From Micavibrio_A sp964539025 (GTDB lineage: Bacteria > Pseudomonadota > Alphaproteobacteria > Micavibrionales > Micavibrionaceae), in NCBI GenBank assembly GCA_964539025.1, contig CAZIFA010000006.1, forward strand, positions 122,287-186,286: a stretch of DNA of 64,000 nt, read 5' to 3'. A program made the position numbers and the translations under genes. Below are positions 7,636-16,995 of the stretch, one piece after another (position 1 is the stretch's first letter; every line of letters starts with the position of its first letter). A model generated the notes under the pieces. That model made no database searches, was not told the origin of the DNA, and saw nothing but the letters and a program-made list of their open reading frames with translations.

Positions 7636-8685
7636 ATGAGCGAGCATTCGAAACCATCCTTTGGATCGGCGAGTGCAACGGGATCCATTCTGGAGAGTGA
7701 CCCGTTGCTCGGCTTTTACACGTCTGATTCCCTGATGAAACAGGTGTATGAGCATTATAAGGCAACACCGGACAAAACCTATCTGATATGCGCGGATTTT
7801 ATCAATCTATCGCAACTCAATGCGGTGGCGGAACGTCCCCGTGCGAATGCAATTCTTCAGGCGGTAACAAATATTTATCAAGAAGCGTTGAATGAACTTA
7901 ATCCCACTGCGAACATAGGATTCCGTATTCACGGTGACGATATTGCATGGATTATCGAAGGTGCGGATCTAACGAACGAGAAAGTGGCTGAAGCATTGAA
8001 AAAGGCCGAGGCAAAAACGAAGACGTTTGTTGATAAAACAGGCTTGTCCAAGCTTCAGCATCACGGCAACAAGAATTTGGCCGGTTTGGGGTTTACGCCG
8101 ACTTTCGTTGAAATCAATAAATTTTCAGGACCGCTCTGGGAAGTGCGTAACACGGCGGCGTTCCAGATTGCCGCGAAACGCAGGCTGACGGCGAAGGCGA
8201 ACAATGAGGCAATGCCTAAAGAAGAACTTTTGCATGAACATTATCTGCGAAAGATCGATGCAGCCTTGAGTGAGATTGAAACTAAACCCGTCGTCGAGTT
8301 TCTTATTGCCGACACGGCGAAGCTTGCAGCGCCTATTCTGCAAGACGCAAAGCAAAAGACGAAGAATTTAGAAAGAGCCCAGTCTGTTGAGAAAGCCATT
8401 AAAGCAGCCAAGCTTCAGCATGTTACCCCGCAAGAAGATTTCATTCAGGCGGCCAACAGCATGATTGTCGCAGGGTTACGCAGTGTTGCCGCGTCCTGGA
8501 GAGATATGGATCGCCCTAAGCTAGCCGGAGAAATAGAAAAAGTTGCCCAGTCGTTTGATCTCGGATCGCAGACCGTGGGGTCAGATACAGCCTATGAGTG
8601 TATCCGGGAGGTCGTTGAATCCATCGCTGGAAAGGTTGCTCCGTCCAAGGTGGCAGGTTCGGCGCAGCATCCGCCGGGACCATAA
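7636..8685 (+). CDS. Protein with a degenerate GGDEF-like domain (349 aa)
   Basis: Not matched to a named family. Residues 40-130 resemble a GGDEF fold: a strand ICADFINLSQLNAVAERPRAN in the place of the usual 'D.D.FK..ND..GH..GD' segment, and a later RIHGDDIAWI where 'RLGGDEF' would be. The catalytic GG(D/E)EF is thus replaced by HGDDI, so diguanylate cyclase activity is unlikely. The rest is helical and charged, possibly coiled coil around 230-270. No signal peptide or membrane span. It stands alone between leuA and a chemoreceptor gene. Confidence 0.6.
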   Translation: MSEHSKPSFGSASATGSILESDPLLGFYTSDSLMKQVYEHYKATPDKTYLICADFINLSQLNAVAERPRANAILQAVTNIYQEALNELNPTANIGFRIHGDDIAWIIEGADLTNEKVAEALKKAEAKTKTFVDKTGLSKLQHHGNKNLAGLGFTPTFVEINKFSGPLWEVRNTAAFQIAAKRRLTAKANNEAMPKEELLHEHYLRKIDAALSEIETKPVVEFLIADTAKLAAPILQDAKQKTKNLERAQSVEKAIKAAKLQHVTPQEDFIQAANSMIVAGLRSVAASWRDMDRPKLAGEIEKVAQSFDLGSQTVGSDTAYECIREVVESIAGKVAPSKVAGSAQHPPGP

Positions 8686-8876
8686 TTTTTACGAAAAATT
8701 GCTAGAAAAGCTAACTTAAACTTTTTTATTTTTCCCTGCTTTTATCTCATAACATCCTTTAGTATGATCCCTCGTTCATAGTTCGCTAAGTAATTTTTCA
8801 CCTTTTAGTAATACCTTTGTATTAACACCGCACAGAAATTGCGGAAAATATTTTCATAACTTGAAAGAACCTAACT

Positions 8877-10583
8877 ATGCTTCAAAAACGTTTCATGATT
8901 CTGGGTATGGCTGCTGCGCTTGCTGGCGTTATCGTAGGCGCCATCAATTTTTACCTTACGGAAACGTTGACCAAAAATCTGGAAAGGCAACAGGAAATTA
9001 CCCAGGTTATGGAGGAAGTCATGACCGGGGATATGATGCATGATGCCATTCGCGGCGATGTTTATATCGCCGCCTATGCGGGCCGCATAGGTGATGTCGG
9101 CATGTATGAAGAAGCCAAAAAGGCGCAGATAGACCATGCCGTTGAATTTCAGACACGTCTCGACAATATTAAAAAGCGGGAAATCCCTGCGCATCTGTCC
9201 GCAAAAATCACAAAAGTCGAAGCGGAGTTGAAAAATTACAGCAACGTGGCTTCGTCTATTATCCAAGGCATTGCGTCCGGCGTGAACGAAGCCAATGGAA
9301 TGTTCTTGTTCGATAACAGCTTCAAAGCTCTGGAAGTCAGTAATGAAGAGCTTTCCAGCGCTGTGAGTAAATGGGCCGAAAGTCAAAAGATCGACACAGA
9401 ATTTTTGATGCTTGTCGCTCATATCCTGACGTTTGTTGTTGCGTTCCTGTCTTTGTATGTGCCGCTTTATGCCCGCAGCGCCGTGTTTAAAGCGATGAAC
9501 AATTTATCGGCTGCCATGCGCAAACTAGCCGATGGAGACAAGGCAGCCGATATTCCGGGCCTGAACCGCAAGGATGAAATTGGCTACATGGCTACGGCTG
9601 TTCAGGTGTTCAAGGAAAACGCGATCGAAATGGAGCGTATGGAACAAGAAGCCGAGAAGAATAAAATCCGTGCCGAGGAAGAGAAAAAGGCCTCGATGCA
9701 TCGCATGGCCGACGATTTCGACGCCCGCACATCATCTGTCATCAATTCATTGACGGCTGCAGCGCGCAATATGCAACAAACGGCCGAGAAGATGACCGAT
9801 GCGTCAGATCGTACGTCGGAAGTGAGCAGCGCCGTGGCCGCCGCCGCAACGCAGGCAGATGCCAACGTGCAGACGGTTGCGGCCGCGACGGAAGAGCTTT
9901 CGGCCAGCGCCCGCGAAATTTCGCAGCAAATTAACATGGTCGCCAACATGGCGGGCAATGCATCCGCCGAGGCAGAAAATACCAGCAAGGAAGTTCATAA
10001 TCTTCAAGAGATGGCTGTATCCGTCGGCGGTGTCGTCGGCGCTATCAAGGCGATTGCCGAGCAAACCAATCTTCTTGCCCTCAACGCCACAATCGAAGCG
10101 GCGCGCGCGGGCGAAGCCGGTAAAGGTTTTGCCGTTGTCGCCGACGAGGTAAAAAAACTCGCCAATGAAACGGCGCAAAAGACCGAAGAGATCGATGAGC
10201 GCGTCACACGTATTCAAAACGCGATCAATTCGTCCGTCAAGGCGATGGACAAGATTATCAGCAACGTCAGAAGCATCGACGAGGCGACAACGTCCGTTAC
10301 AGCGGCGGTGGAAGAACAGAATGCTGCGACGGGTGAGATCGGCCGCAATGTCGCCGAAGCATCCAGCGGCACGCAGCAGGTATCGCAAAACATCGTCACG
10401 GTACAAGAAAATGCGTTCCAGACGGGTGAAGCGTCCAAGACTGTTCTCGACGCTGCGGGAGAACTTTCAAAATTATCCGTCGAACTGCGCGATCAGGTCG
10501 GGCGTTTCCTTGCCGAAATTCGCGGCGGCACGAAATCCGCCAGCAACGATCAAGGCGCCGAGTTTAAAATCGCGGCGGAATAA
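8877..10583 (+). CDS. Methyl-accepting chemotaxis protein
   Basis: A 568-residue chemoreceptor. A membrane segment lies at about residues 7-28, a helical periplasmic sensor at 29-175, a second membrane segment at 176-198, HAMP at about 199-255, then a long cytoplasmic helical hairpin. The hairpin tip carries the conserved signalling core (IAEQTNLLALNATIEAARAG, GKGFAVVADEVKKLA). The small four-helix sensor gives no clue to the ligand. No CheB/CheR-binding pentapeptide is seen at the C-terminus. It stands alone here, far from motA/motB at 58-59 kb. Confidence 0.93.
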   Translation: MLQKRFMILGMAAALAGVIVGAINFYLTETLTKNLERQQEITQVMEEVMTGDMMHDAIRGDVYIAAYAGRIGDVGMYEEAKKAQIDHAVEFQTRLDNIKKREIPAHLSAKITKVEAELKNYSNVASSIIQGIASGVNEANGMFLFDNSFKALEVSNEELSSAVSKWAESQKIDTEFLMLVAHILTFVVAFLSLYVPLYARSAVFKAMNNLSAAMRKLADGDKAADIPGLNRKDEIGYMATAVQVFKENAIEMERMEQEAEKNKIRAEEEKKASMHRMADDFDARTSSVINSLTAAARNMQQTAEKMTDASDRTSEVSSAVAAAATQADANVQTVAAATEELSASAREISQQINMVANMAGNASAEAENTSKEVHNLQEMAVSVGGVVGAIKAIAEQTNLLALNATIEAARAGEAGKGFAVVADEVKKLANETAQKTEEIDERVTRIQNAINSSVKAMDKIISNVRSIDEATTSVTAAVEEQNAATGEIGRNVAEASSGTQQVSQNIVTVQENAFQTGEASKTVLDAAGELSKLSVELRDQVGRFLAEIRGGTKSASNDQGAEFKIAAE

Positions 10584-10598
10584 CTGTCTGTATATTTT

Positions 10599-10680
10599 AC
10601 CACTAAGGGCACTAAGATCACTAAGAAACACAAGATTTTCTTCTTCGTGAGCTTAGTGCCCTTAGTGGTTAATCTTTTTA
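10599..10680. terminator. 18-bp perfect inverted repeat, probable terminator of the chemoreceptor gene
   Basis: ACCACTAAGGGCACTAAG (10599-10616) pairs perfectly with CTTAGTGCCCTTAGTGGT (10652-10669), followed by TAATCTTTTTA. It lies between convergent genes (chemoreceptor plus strand, NYN protein minus strand), so it could serve both directions. The CACTAAG motif is repeated within the arm. Confidence 0.6.
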
Positions 10681-10699
10681 TTGCCTGCGGCGCTGAATT

Positions 10700-11320
10700 T
10701 TAATGCGTGTGGTTGGAGAGGGCTTCGTCATCTTCCACCGCTTGACCACTGCGCGGCGTGGATGACGGATCGCGCGCGATTGCACTCCGCAAGCTTTCAA
10801 GATCGAGAAAGAAGTCTGCCTGACGGCGTAATTCATCCGCGACCATCGGCGGGTTGGACTGGATTGTGCTGACAACGGTAACACGCACACCCTTGCGCTG
10901 TACGGCTTCGAGCAATCGCCTAAAATCGCCGTCGCCGGAAAACAGGATGATGTGATCGACGTTATCGGCCATCTCCATCACGTCGATAGCGAGTTCGATA
11001 TCCATGTTGCCTTTGATTTTACGGCGGCCCTGATTGTCGACGAATTCCTTGGTCGGTTTGGTGACCATCGTGTAGCCGTTATAATCCAGCCAGTCGACGA
11101 GCGGGCGGATCGGCGAATAATCCGTATCCTCGATCAGCGCCGTGTAATAAAAAGCGCGCACGAGGCGACCGCAAGACGCGCCCCAGTTCAGAAGCCTTTT
11201 GTAGTCGATATCGAAATCGAGGCTGCGTGCTGCGGCGTATAAATTGGACCCGTCGATAAACAGTGCAACTTTGTCTTCCGGATAGAACGGAAGCATACCC
11301 TCATCATTTTTATTTTTCAT
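10700..11320 (-). CDS. NYN domain protein (LabA/DUF88 type)
   Basis: A 206-residue protein with a PIN-like NYN nuclease fold. Acidic residues expected at the metal site are visible in VALFIDGSNLY, NMDIELAIDVM and ILFSGDGDF. The C-terminal tail is basic to neutral and carries no extra domain. Start chosen at 11320 because AGGA lies just upstream, whereas the longer frame to 11371 has no clear site. Members are suspected RNA-processing nucleases; the target is unknown. It is divergent from rpoZ. Confidence 0.85.
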   Translation of the reverse strand: MKNKNDEGMLPFYPEDKVALFIDGSNLYAAARSLDFDIDYKRLLNWGASCGRLVRAFYYTALIEDTDYSPIRPLVDWLDYNGYTMVTKPTKEFVDNQGRRKIKGNMDIELAIDVMEMADNVDHIILFSGDGDFRRLLEAVQRKGVRVTVVSTIQSNPPMVADELRRQADFFLDLESLRSAIARDPSSTPRSGQAVEDDEALSNHTH

Positions 11321-11525
11321 ATTTTTTTTCCTGAACAGGCCACCGCGAAGGATGGTCTGCCTTGCTAGCACATTAGATACGACTTATATAGGGCCCGGGA
11401 GGGTCCTGTCCATCCGTGGACAACGCCCGGTTTTGCCATTGGTTCCACGGTTTATAAAAATCTTGCGCAGGGGCAAAAAACTACCTATACCTTCCCTTGA
11501 ATTAGTCCGATTGAGAGGAATTTCC

Positions 11526-11930
11526 ATGGCCCGCGTTACCGTTGAAGACTGCGTCGAAAAACTGCCCAACCGATTTGAACTCGTCATGGTGGCCGCCCAA
11601 CGTGCCCGCAAGATCGGTTCCGGCGCGGCCCTGACGCTGGATCGCGACAACGATAAAAACCCGGTCGTGGCGCTTCGCGAAATCGCCGAAAGCACGGTCG
11701 ATGTCGAGGAACTCAAAGAAGAAATCATTCGCGGCAAACAACGCATCATCGCGATGGATGACGATGGCGAAGATGTCGTCGATTCCATGGAAGGCGAAGA
11801 AGAATGGAAAGCCATGGCGCGCGGCGCGGGCTCCTTCAACATGGAAGCCGATGACGACGAGGACGATGATGCGGAACCCGGCCTGGAAGACATGGCCGGC
11901 GGCGAAGCTGAAGCCCCGGTCGAGGAATAA
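11526..11930 (+). CDS. rpoZ: RNA polymerase omega subunit
   Basis: A 134-residue omega subunit. The N-terminal part (MARVTVEDCVEKLPNRFELV, then AAQRARKIGSG and NPVVALREIAE) is the standard omega fold that helps assemble beta'. The C-terminal third is an acidic tail (EADDDEDDDAEPG) typical of alphaproteobacterial omegas. The ATG at 11526 has a GAGAGGAA ribosome binding site. The downstream neighbour is rsh, the usual alphaproteobacterial order, but a strong terminator separates them. Confidence 0.96.
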   Translation: MARVTVEDCVEKLPNRFELVMVAAQRARKIGSGAALTLDRDNDKNPVVALREIAESTVDVEELKEEIIRGKQRIIAMDDDGEDVVDSMEGEEEWKAMARGAGSFNMEADDDEDDDAEPGLEDMAGGEAEAPVEE

Positions 11931-11950
11931 TCCGATCCATATAGAATTTT

Positions 11951-11978
11951 AAAGGCCGGTTTTTACCGGCCTTTTTTA
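11951..11978 (+). terminator. Rho-independent terminator of rpoZ
   Basis: AAAGGCCGG, loop TTTTTA, CCGGCCTTTTTT: a strong GC stem with a T-run. Confidence 0.9.
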
Positions 11979-12139
11979 TTGCCCGACATAATCCCATATT
12001 ACCTTAAGAGTTTGTTTAACCTTGTAAAGCTATGCTGCTCCGGCCCGGCGGCCCTTGAAAACCCGTGCGTTCAAAGGGCAGTCATGTTATTTTCGAGAGA
12101 ATAATCAAGCCTTTAAGAAAGCTCGACACCCGGTACTCC

Positions 12140-14296
12140 ATGGAAGTAGCCTCAAATCTTCTGGCTCAGGTAAAAGCCTATAACCCCGATTTCGACGGCG
12201 CAGCCATCGAAAACGCAGCGCAGTACGCTAAAACCATGCATGAAGGCCAGACAAGGGCGTCAGGCGAGCCGTATTACACCCATCCGTTAGAGGTGGCAGG
12301 CATTCTCGCCGATATGAAGATGGATCCGGCGACGATCGTCACCGCCATCCTGCACGACACGCTCGAAGACACGCCCGCGACGTATAAGGATCTGACGAAC
12401 AAGTTCGGCAAGGAAGTCGCCGATCTAGTAAACGGCGTTTCAAAACTCACCAAGATCGAAAGCCAGACAGTCGAAGGCAAACAGGCGGAGAATTTCAGGA
12501 AGCTCGTTCTGGCGATGTCCGAGGATATCCGTGTTCTGCTTGTAAAACTTGCCGACCGTTTGCACAATATGCGTACGCTGGGCGCATTCGATCGTCCGGA
12601 CAAACAGCGTCGCATTGCGCGGGAAACGCTCGATATCTATGCGCCGCTGGCCGAACGCATAGGCATGCACAAGATAAAAGAGGAGCTGGAGGATTTATCC
12701 TTCTCCTACCTCAATCCTGAAGCCCGTGAATCAATTTCGGCGCGTCAGATGTTTTTGCGCAAAGAGGGTAATGACGTCGTCAAGAAAATCATCACCGAAC
12801 TGCAAAAACTGATGAAAGAGGCAGGTATTGAAGCCGATATCACAGGCCGTGAAAAGACACGCTATTCCATCTGGAAGAAGATGCAGAGAAAGAACGTGGC
12901 GTTCGAGCAATTGTCGGACATCATGGCGTTCCGTATAGTCACGGTCTCTGTAGCCGAATGTTATCATGTACTCGGCATCATCCATTCGCATTTCCCGGTC
13001 GTGCCGGGGCGGTTCAAGGATTTTATATCGACGCCCAAGCCCAACGGCTACCGTTCCATTCACACAACCGTTCTGGGTCCTGAAAACCAGCGCATCGAGA
13101 TTCAAATCAGAACCGCCGAGATGCATTACGAGGCGGATATGGGTGTGGCCGCGCACTGGTCGTACAAACAGGGCAAGGCGGATATGTCGGACATGAAGAA
13201 ATTCCGCTGGCTGCGTGAACTGCTCGAAATCATGGAGCAGGAAGCAAAGCCGGAAGACTTTCTTGAAAATACGAAACTCGAATTGTTCGCCGATCAGGTT
13301 TACGTCTTTTCGCCCAAGGGCGATCTTGTCGAACTGCCCAACGGCGCGACACCCGTTGATTTTGCTTATGCCGTGCATTCCGGTGTCGGCGATAAATGCG
13401 TGGGATCGAAGATCAATGGGCGTATTGCGCCGTTGAACACAAAACTTGCGAACGGCGACCAGGTAGAAATCATCACTTCAAAAACGCAAACCCCGTCCCC
13501 GACATGGGAGCGTTTCGTTGTTACGGGCAAGGCCAGATCGCATATTCGCCGTTTTATCCGTCAGCAGCAGCGTAACGAATACATCACGCTGGGGCAGGCG
13601 ATGCTCAAGAAAATCTTCCAGCAGGAAGGCTATGATTATACCGATAAGGCTGTCGCCGGAATCGTGCAGCAGATGCGTGTCGAGGAAGTCGATGATATCT
13701 TCGCCAATATAGGATCAGGGCATTTCGTCGCCAAGGATGTGTTCAAGACCATCTTCCCTGCGCATAAAACCGAAGCCGCGACGGTTGCCAAGGAAAACGA
13801 TCCTGAGAAAGTTTCCTATGCAAAACGTCCTGAGAGCGGCAAACCGATGCCGATCAAGGGGCTTATACCCGGCATGGCGATGCATTTCGCGCGCTGTTGC
13901 CACCCGCTTCCCGGAGATCGCATCGTAGGTATCGTGACGACCGGCAAGGGCGTGACGATTCACACGATCGATTGCGAGACGCTGGAAACATTCGCCGATA
14001 CGCCGGAACGCTGGATCGACGTATCATGGGGCGAGGGCCCGGATTCACCCGAGGCACATGTCGGCCGTCTCGAAGTCACCATCACGAACGAGGCTGGCGC
14101 TCTTGCGGCGCTTACCACCGTCATCGGCAAGAATGGCGGCAATATCACCAACCTTAAAATCACCAACCGGACGCTTGATTTCTGGGACATGCTTTTAGAT
14201 GTTTATGTCCACGACACGCGGCATTTGAGTAATATCATAGCCGCACTTCGTGCCACGCCGCAGATAGCCGCCGTCGAACGCGCGCGGGGCCGATAG
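12140..14296 (+). CDS. rsh: Bifunctional (p)ppGpp synthetase/hydrolase (RelA/SpoT family)
   Basis: A 718-residue long-form Rsh protein governing the stringent response. Order: HD hydrolase domain with HDTLED at 72-77, RelA-type synthetase domain (about 230-340, RYSIWKKMQRKN and later KPNGYRSIHT), TGS domain (about 385-445, VFSPKGDLVELP), helical/zinc-finger region with CCHPLPGD, and a C-terminal ACT domain (LEVTITNEAGALAALT). An intact HD motif and synthetase loop suggest both activities. The ATG at 12140 is chosen because homology starts there; an in-frame GTG at 12065 would add 25 residues. Confidence 0.95.
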   Translation: MEVASNLLAQVKAYNPDFDGAAIENAAQYAKTMHEGQTRASGEPYYTHPLEVAGILADMKMDPATIVTAILHDTLEDTPATYKDLTNKFGKEVADLVNGVSKLTKIESQTVEGKQAENFRKLVLAMSEDIRVLLVKLADRLHNMRTLGAFDRPDKQRRIARETLDIYAPLAERIGMHKIKEELEDLSFSYLNPEARESISARQMFLRKEGNDVVKKIITELQKLMKEAGIEADITGREKTRYSIWKKMQRKNVAFEQLSDIMAFRIVTVSVAECYHVLGIIHSHFPVVPGRFKDFISTPKPNGYRSIHTTVLGPENQRIEIQIRTAEMHYEADMGVAAHWSYKQGKADMSDMKKFRWLRELLEIMEQEAKPEDFLENTKLELFADQVYVFSPKGDLVELPNGATPVDFAYAVHSGVGDKCVGSKINGRIAPLNTKLANGDQVEIITSKTQTPSPTWERFVVTGKARSHIRRFIRQQQRNEYITLGQAMLKKIFQQEGYDYTDKAVAGIVQQMRVEEVDDIFANIGSGHFVAKDVFKTIFPAHKTEAATVAKENDPEKVSYAKRPESGKPMPIKGLIPGMAMHFARCCHPLPGDRIVGIVTTGKGVTIHTIDCETLETFADTPERWIDVSWGEGPDSPEAHVGRLEVTITNEAGALAALTTVIGKNGGNITNLKITNRTLDFWDMLLDVYVHDTRHLSNIIAALRATPQIAAVERARGR

Positions 14297-14387
14297 TTAA
14301 CAGTTATTAGTTAATAGTAGTCAGTTGCCAGTGCGGGATGGCACGTTTATATATACTGGCTACTCGTAACTGATAACTGACAACTCA
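14296..14387. repeat. Imperfect inverted repeat with ~30-bp arms
   Basis: GTTAACAGTTATTAGTTAAT... on the left is an imperfect inverse of ...GTAACTGATAACTGACAAC on the right, both ending in CCAGT/ACTGG around a short centre. It fills the whole gap between rsh and the DUF2062 gene. It could be a palindromic intergenic repeat or terminator. Confidence 0.5.
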
Positions 14388-14388
14388 T

Positions 14389-15009
14389 ATGCTTTTCAAT
14401 CGTCGTACCAAACAAAAAAACTGGGAAAAAATCCGGAACCTTATATGGCCCGATATGGGTCTTCGCCGTCTACTCTACTACTACAAGCACCGTTCCGTAC
14501 GTATCCCGGCATCCGAACATTCCATTGCGGCGGGTTTTGCATTCGGTTGCGCGGTGTCATGGACGCCGACTTTCGGTACACATCTTTTGCAATGCGCATT
14601 GTTCTGCTGGATCACGCGTACGAACTGGATCGCCGCGTTTTTAGGGTCGGCGTTCGGCAATCCGTGGACGACGCCTATGCTGATGCTGATCGCCTATCAT
14701 GTCGGCAAGGCATTGTTCGTGGCGACAGGACATGCGGACATCATCACACCCGATGACGGGGCGGCGACATTCGGGGAATTTCTCAAACACATCTTGAGCG
14801 GCGATGTCTCGCTAAACATGCTGTCGGACAATTTCTATGAATATCTGCTCCCAACACTGCTCGGCGGCTATACGATGGGGCTGGCAACATTCCCGCTGTT
14901 TTATTACCCGTTTTATTACATGGTCAAAGGCGCACGCGCCGCACGCCGCGCGCGGATTGAACACAAGATTCACCGCGACGCCATCGAAGTGACGGGTCAG
15001 GCGGACTAG
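14389..15009 (+). CDS. DUF2062 membrane protein
   Basis: A 206-residue protein of the DUF2062 family. It has a basic N-terminus, the conserved helix region SIAAGFAFGCAVSWTPTFGTH (residues 43-63; the GxxxGxxxxxxPxxGxH pattern is typical), further hydrophobic segments near 65-85, 95-115 and 150-190, and a basic tail (ARRARIEHKIHR). The biochemical role of the family is not established. It lies between rsh and acpS, a frequent arrangement in alphaproteobacteria; the acpS ATG begins 1 bp after the stop. Confidence 0.85.
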   Translation: MLFNRRTKQKNWEKIRNLIWPDMGLRRLLYYYKHRSVRIPASEHSIAAGFAFGCAVSWTPTFGTHLLQCALFCWITRTNWIAAFLGSAFGNPWTTPMLMLIAYHVGKALFVATGHADIITPDDGAATFGEFLKHILSGDVSLNMLSDNFYEYLLPTLLGGYTMGLATFPLFYYPFYYMVKGARAARRARIEHKIHRDAIEVTGQAD

Positions 15010-15010
15010 T

Positions 15011-15412
15011 ATGATTATCGGCATCGGTAGTGACATTCTGGATACGCAAAGGCTGGGGAAGGTTCTTGAGCGGTTTGGCGATCGGTTCCTCAATCGCTGT
15101 TTCACCAAAGAAGAACGTGCCAAGGGCGAACGCCGCCGCGGCGCTGGAACCCATATAGCGACCTATGCCAAGCGATTTGCTGCCAAGGAGGCCTGTTCCA
15201 AAGCGCTGGGGACAGGGTTTTCGCACGGCGTATATATGAAGGATATAGGCGTCGTGAATGATTACGCGGGCAAGCCCGCTCTGGTCCTAACCGGCGGTGC
15301 CCTTAAACGCCTCAATTCCATGGTTCCATCCGGTAAGACTCCGCAAATCCACCTGACCCTGACCGACGAGCCGCCCATGGTGCAGGCCCATGTGGTCATT
15401 GAGGCGGTCTAA
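15011..15412 (+). CDS. acpS: Holo-[acyl-carrier-protein] synthase
   Basis: A 133-residue AcpS that transfers 4'-phosphopantetheine from CoA to acyl carrier protein. The Mg-binding motif GIGSDILDTQRL sits at residues 4-15 and FAAKEACSKALG at about 57-68, matching the two conserved signatures. Length is normal. Located between the DUF2062 gene and lepB, the common alphaproteobacterial order. Confidence 0.95.
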   Translation: MIIGIGSDILDTQRLGKVLERFGDRFLNRCFTKEERAKGERRRGAGTHIATYAKRFAAKEACSKALGTGFSHGVYMKDIGVVNDYAGKPALVLTGGALKRLNSMVPSGKTPQIHLTLTDEPPMVQAHVVIEAV

Positions 15413-15508
15413 TTCCTTTCAAAGCGCGTAGGAAAACCCTACCCGGCCATCTGGTAATTACCCTGGTTTTTGGCTAAAGATAGTGGCTGATCAAAAGGAT
15501 ATGCCCCT

Positions 15509-16318
15509 GTGAGTGAGACTGAAGACACTTCTAAAAAGACCCGCAAGCCCGAGGAAGACGGAGCAGGCGAATTTTTTAAAACCGCCATTTTGGCCATTCT
15601 GCTTGCGCTGTTTATCCGCACCTTTTTCTTTGAGCCGTTCAATATTCCTTCGGGATCGATGTTACCGACCTTGCAGATCGGCGATTATCTGTTCGTGTCC
15701 AAAACATCCTACGGCTACAGCAAATATTCTTTCCCCGGGGCTTTCGCCAATTTCAAGGGGCGTATGCTGGAAAAAGCACCGGAGCGCGGCGATGTCATCG
15801 TGTTCAAACTGCCGTCCGATCCGTCTCTTGATTATATCAAGCGGCTGGTAGGACTTCCGGGCGATAAAATTCAGGTAAAGCAGGGTAGGTTGTACATCAA
15901 CGGCAAGATGGTGGATCGCGAACCCGTGGGCATGCAGCGTGTGCCCAGCGAGGAAGGCGCGAATGAGACTGTCATGGAGTATATAGAAACGCTGCCCGGC
16001 GGTGCGATGCACAAAATATATGAGGAATCAGATTCCGAACCGCTCGACAACACCAAGATATTCGAAGTGCCCGAGGGTTATTATTTCATGATGGGCGACA
16101 ACCGTGACAATAGCCAGGATAGCCGCGTGAAGGATCTGGTAGGTTTCGTACACGAAGAAAATCTTGTGGGAAGGGCGCAGATTTTATTCTTCTCTATCGA
16201 TGAAACGGCAAACATCTTCAAGCCGTGGACATGGTTTGGTGCAATCCGCTATAGCCGCATCTTTGATAAGATAGGGCCTGTCCGCCCGCTCGCCGCGTCT
16301 TCGGAGGCGGCCCCGTGA
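15509..16318 (+). CDS. lepB: Signal peptidase I
   Basis: A 269-residue inner-membrane protease that cleaves signal peptides. One N-terminal membrane anchor (about 24-40) precedes the catalytic PSGSMLPT (Ser50 of the SM pair) and DYIKRLVGLPGD (general base Lys111). Box E, GDNRDNSQDSR, lies near 195. Start is GTG at 15509. The gene overlaps rnc by 4 bp (GTGA). Confidence 0.95.
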   Translation: MSETEDTSKKTRKPEEDGAGEFFKTAILAILLALFIRTFFFEPFNIPSGSMLPTLQIGDYLFVSKTSYGYSKYSFPGAFANFKGRMLEKAPERGDVIVFKLPSDPSLDYIKRLVGLPGDKIQVKQGRLYINGKMVDREPVGMQRVPSEEGANETVMEYIETLPGGAMHKIYEESDSEPLDNTKIFEVPEGYYFMMGDNRDNSQDSRVKDLVGFVHEENLVGRAQILFFSIDETANIFKPWTWFGAIRYSRIFDKIGPVRPLAASSEAAP

Positions 16319-16995
16319 GCCGTGTGCCGTCCCTTTCGGCTCTTGAATCCGGTCTTGGATATAATTTCCGCAACAAGGCCTTCATGGAACAGGCCTTGAC
16401 CCATTCGAGCAAGAGTGGCGCGGCCAATAATGAACGCATCGAATTTTTAGGCGATAGGGTTTTGAACCTTGTCATGGCCGAAAACCTGTTTCAGCGTTTT
16501 CCCGACGAGCATGAAGGCAATCTTGCCAAGCGGCATTCGGCGTTGGTACAGGGGCGGATGCTAACCATCATCGCGGGCATATTATCGTTGGGCGATTACC
16601 TTATTTTATCGGAATCCGAACGCCAGTCGGGCGGGGCGGAGAACGAAAATATCCTTTCTGACGCCATGGAGGCGCTTTTGGGGGCGATTTTCCTCGATGG
16701 TGGGCTGGATGCGGCCCGGGAAGTCATTCTGCGGCTGTGGGGCGATAATATAGCAAACATGGCCGATGCCCACCAAGACCCCAAGACTGAATTGCAGGAA
16801 TGGTTGCAGGCGCGAGGCCTGCCGCTCCCCGAATATGAGATTGTCGGGCGGTCTGGACCGGATCACGCCCCGACCTTCGAAATTGAGTTGCGGGTGAGCG
16901 GATACGATCCGATCACGGTCGAGGGCGCTTCGCGCCGTCAGGGCGAAAAAACGGCAGCCGGAAAAATGCTGACGCTTCTCAAAGGACAAAAATAA
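16315..16995 (+). CDS. rnc: Ribonuclease III
   Basis: A 226-residue RNase III that processes rRNA and other double-stranded RNAs. The nuclease domain carries the signature ERIEFLGDRVLNLVMAE (near residue 40) with its acidic catalytic residues and a second acidic site in SDAMEALLGAIFLDGG near 116. A dsRNA-binding domain follows (DPKTELQEWLQARG to the C-terminus). GTG start inside the end of lepB; the stop overlaps the era ATG. Confidence 0.96.
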   Translation: MSRVPSLSALESGLGYNFRNKAFMEQALTHSSKSGAANNERIEFLGDRVLNLVMAENLFQRFPDEHEGNLAKRHSALVQGRMLTIIAGILSLGDYLILSESERQSGGAENENILSDAMEALLGAIFLDGGLDAAREVILRLWGDNIANMADAHQDPKTELQEWLQARGLPLPEYEIVGRSGPDHAPTFEIELRVSGYDPITVEGASRRQGEKTAAGKMLTLLKGQK

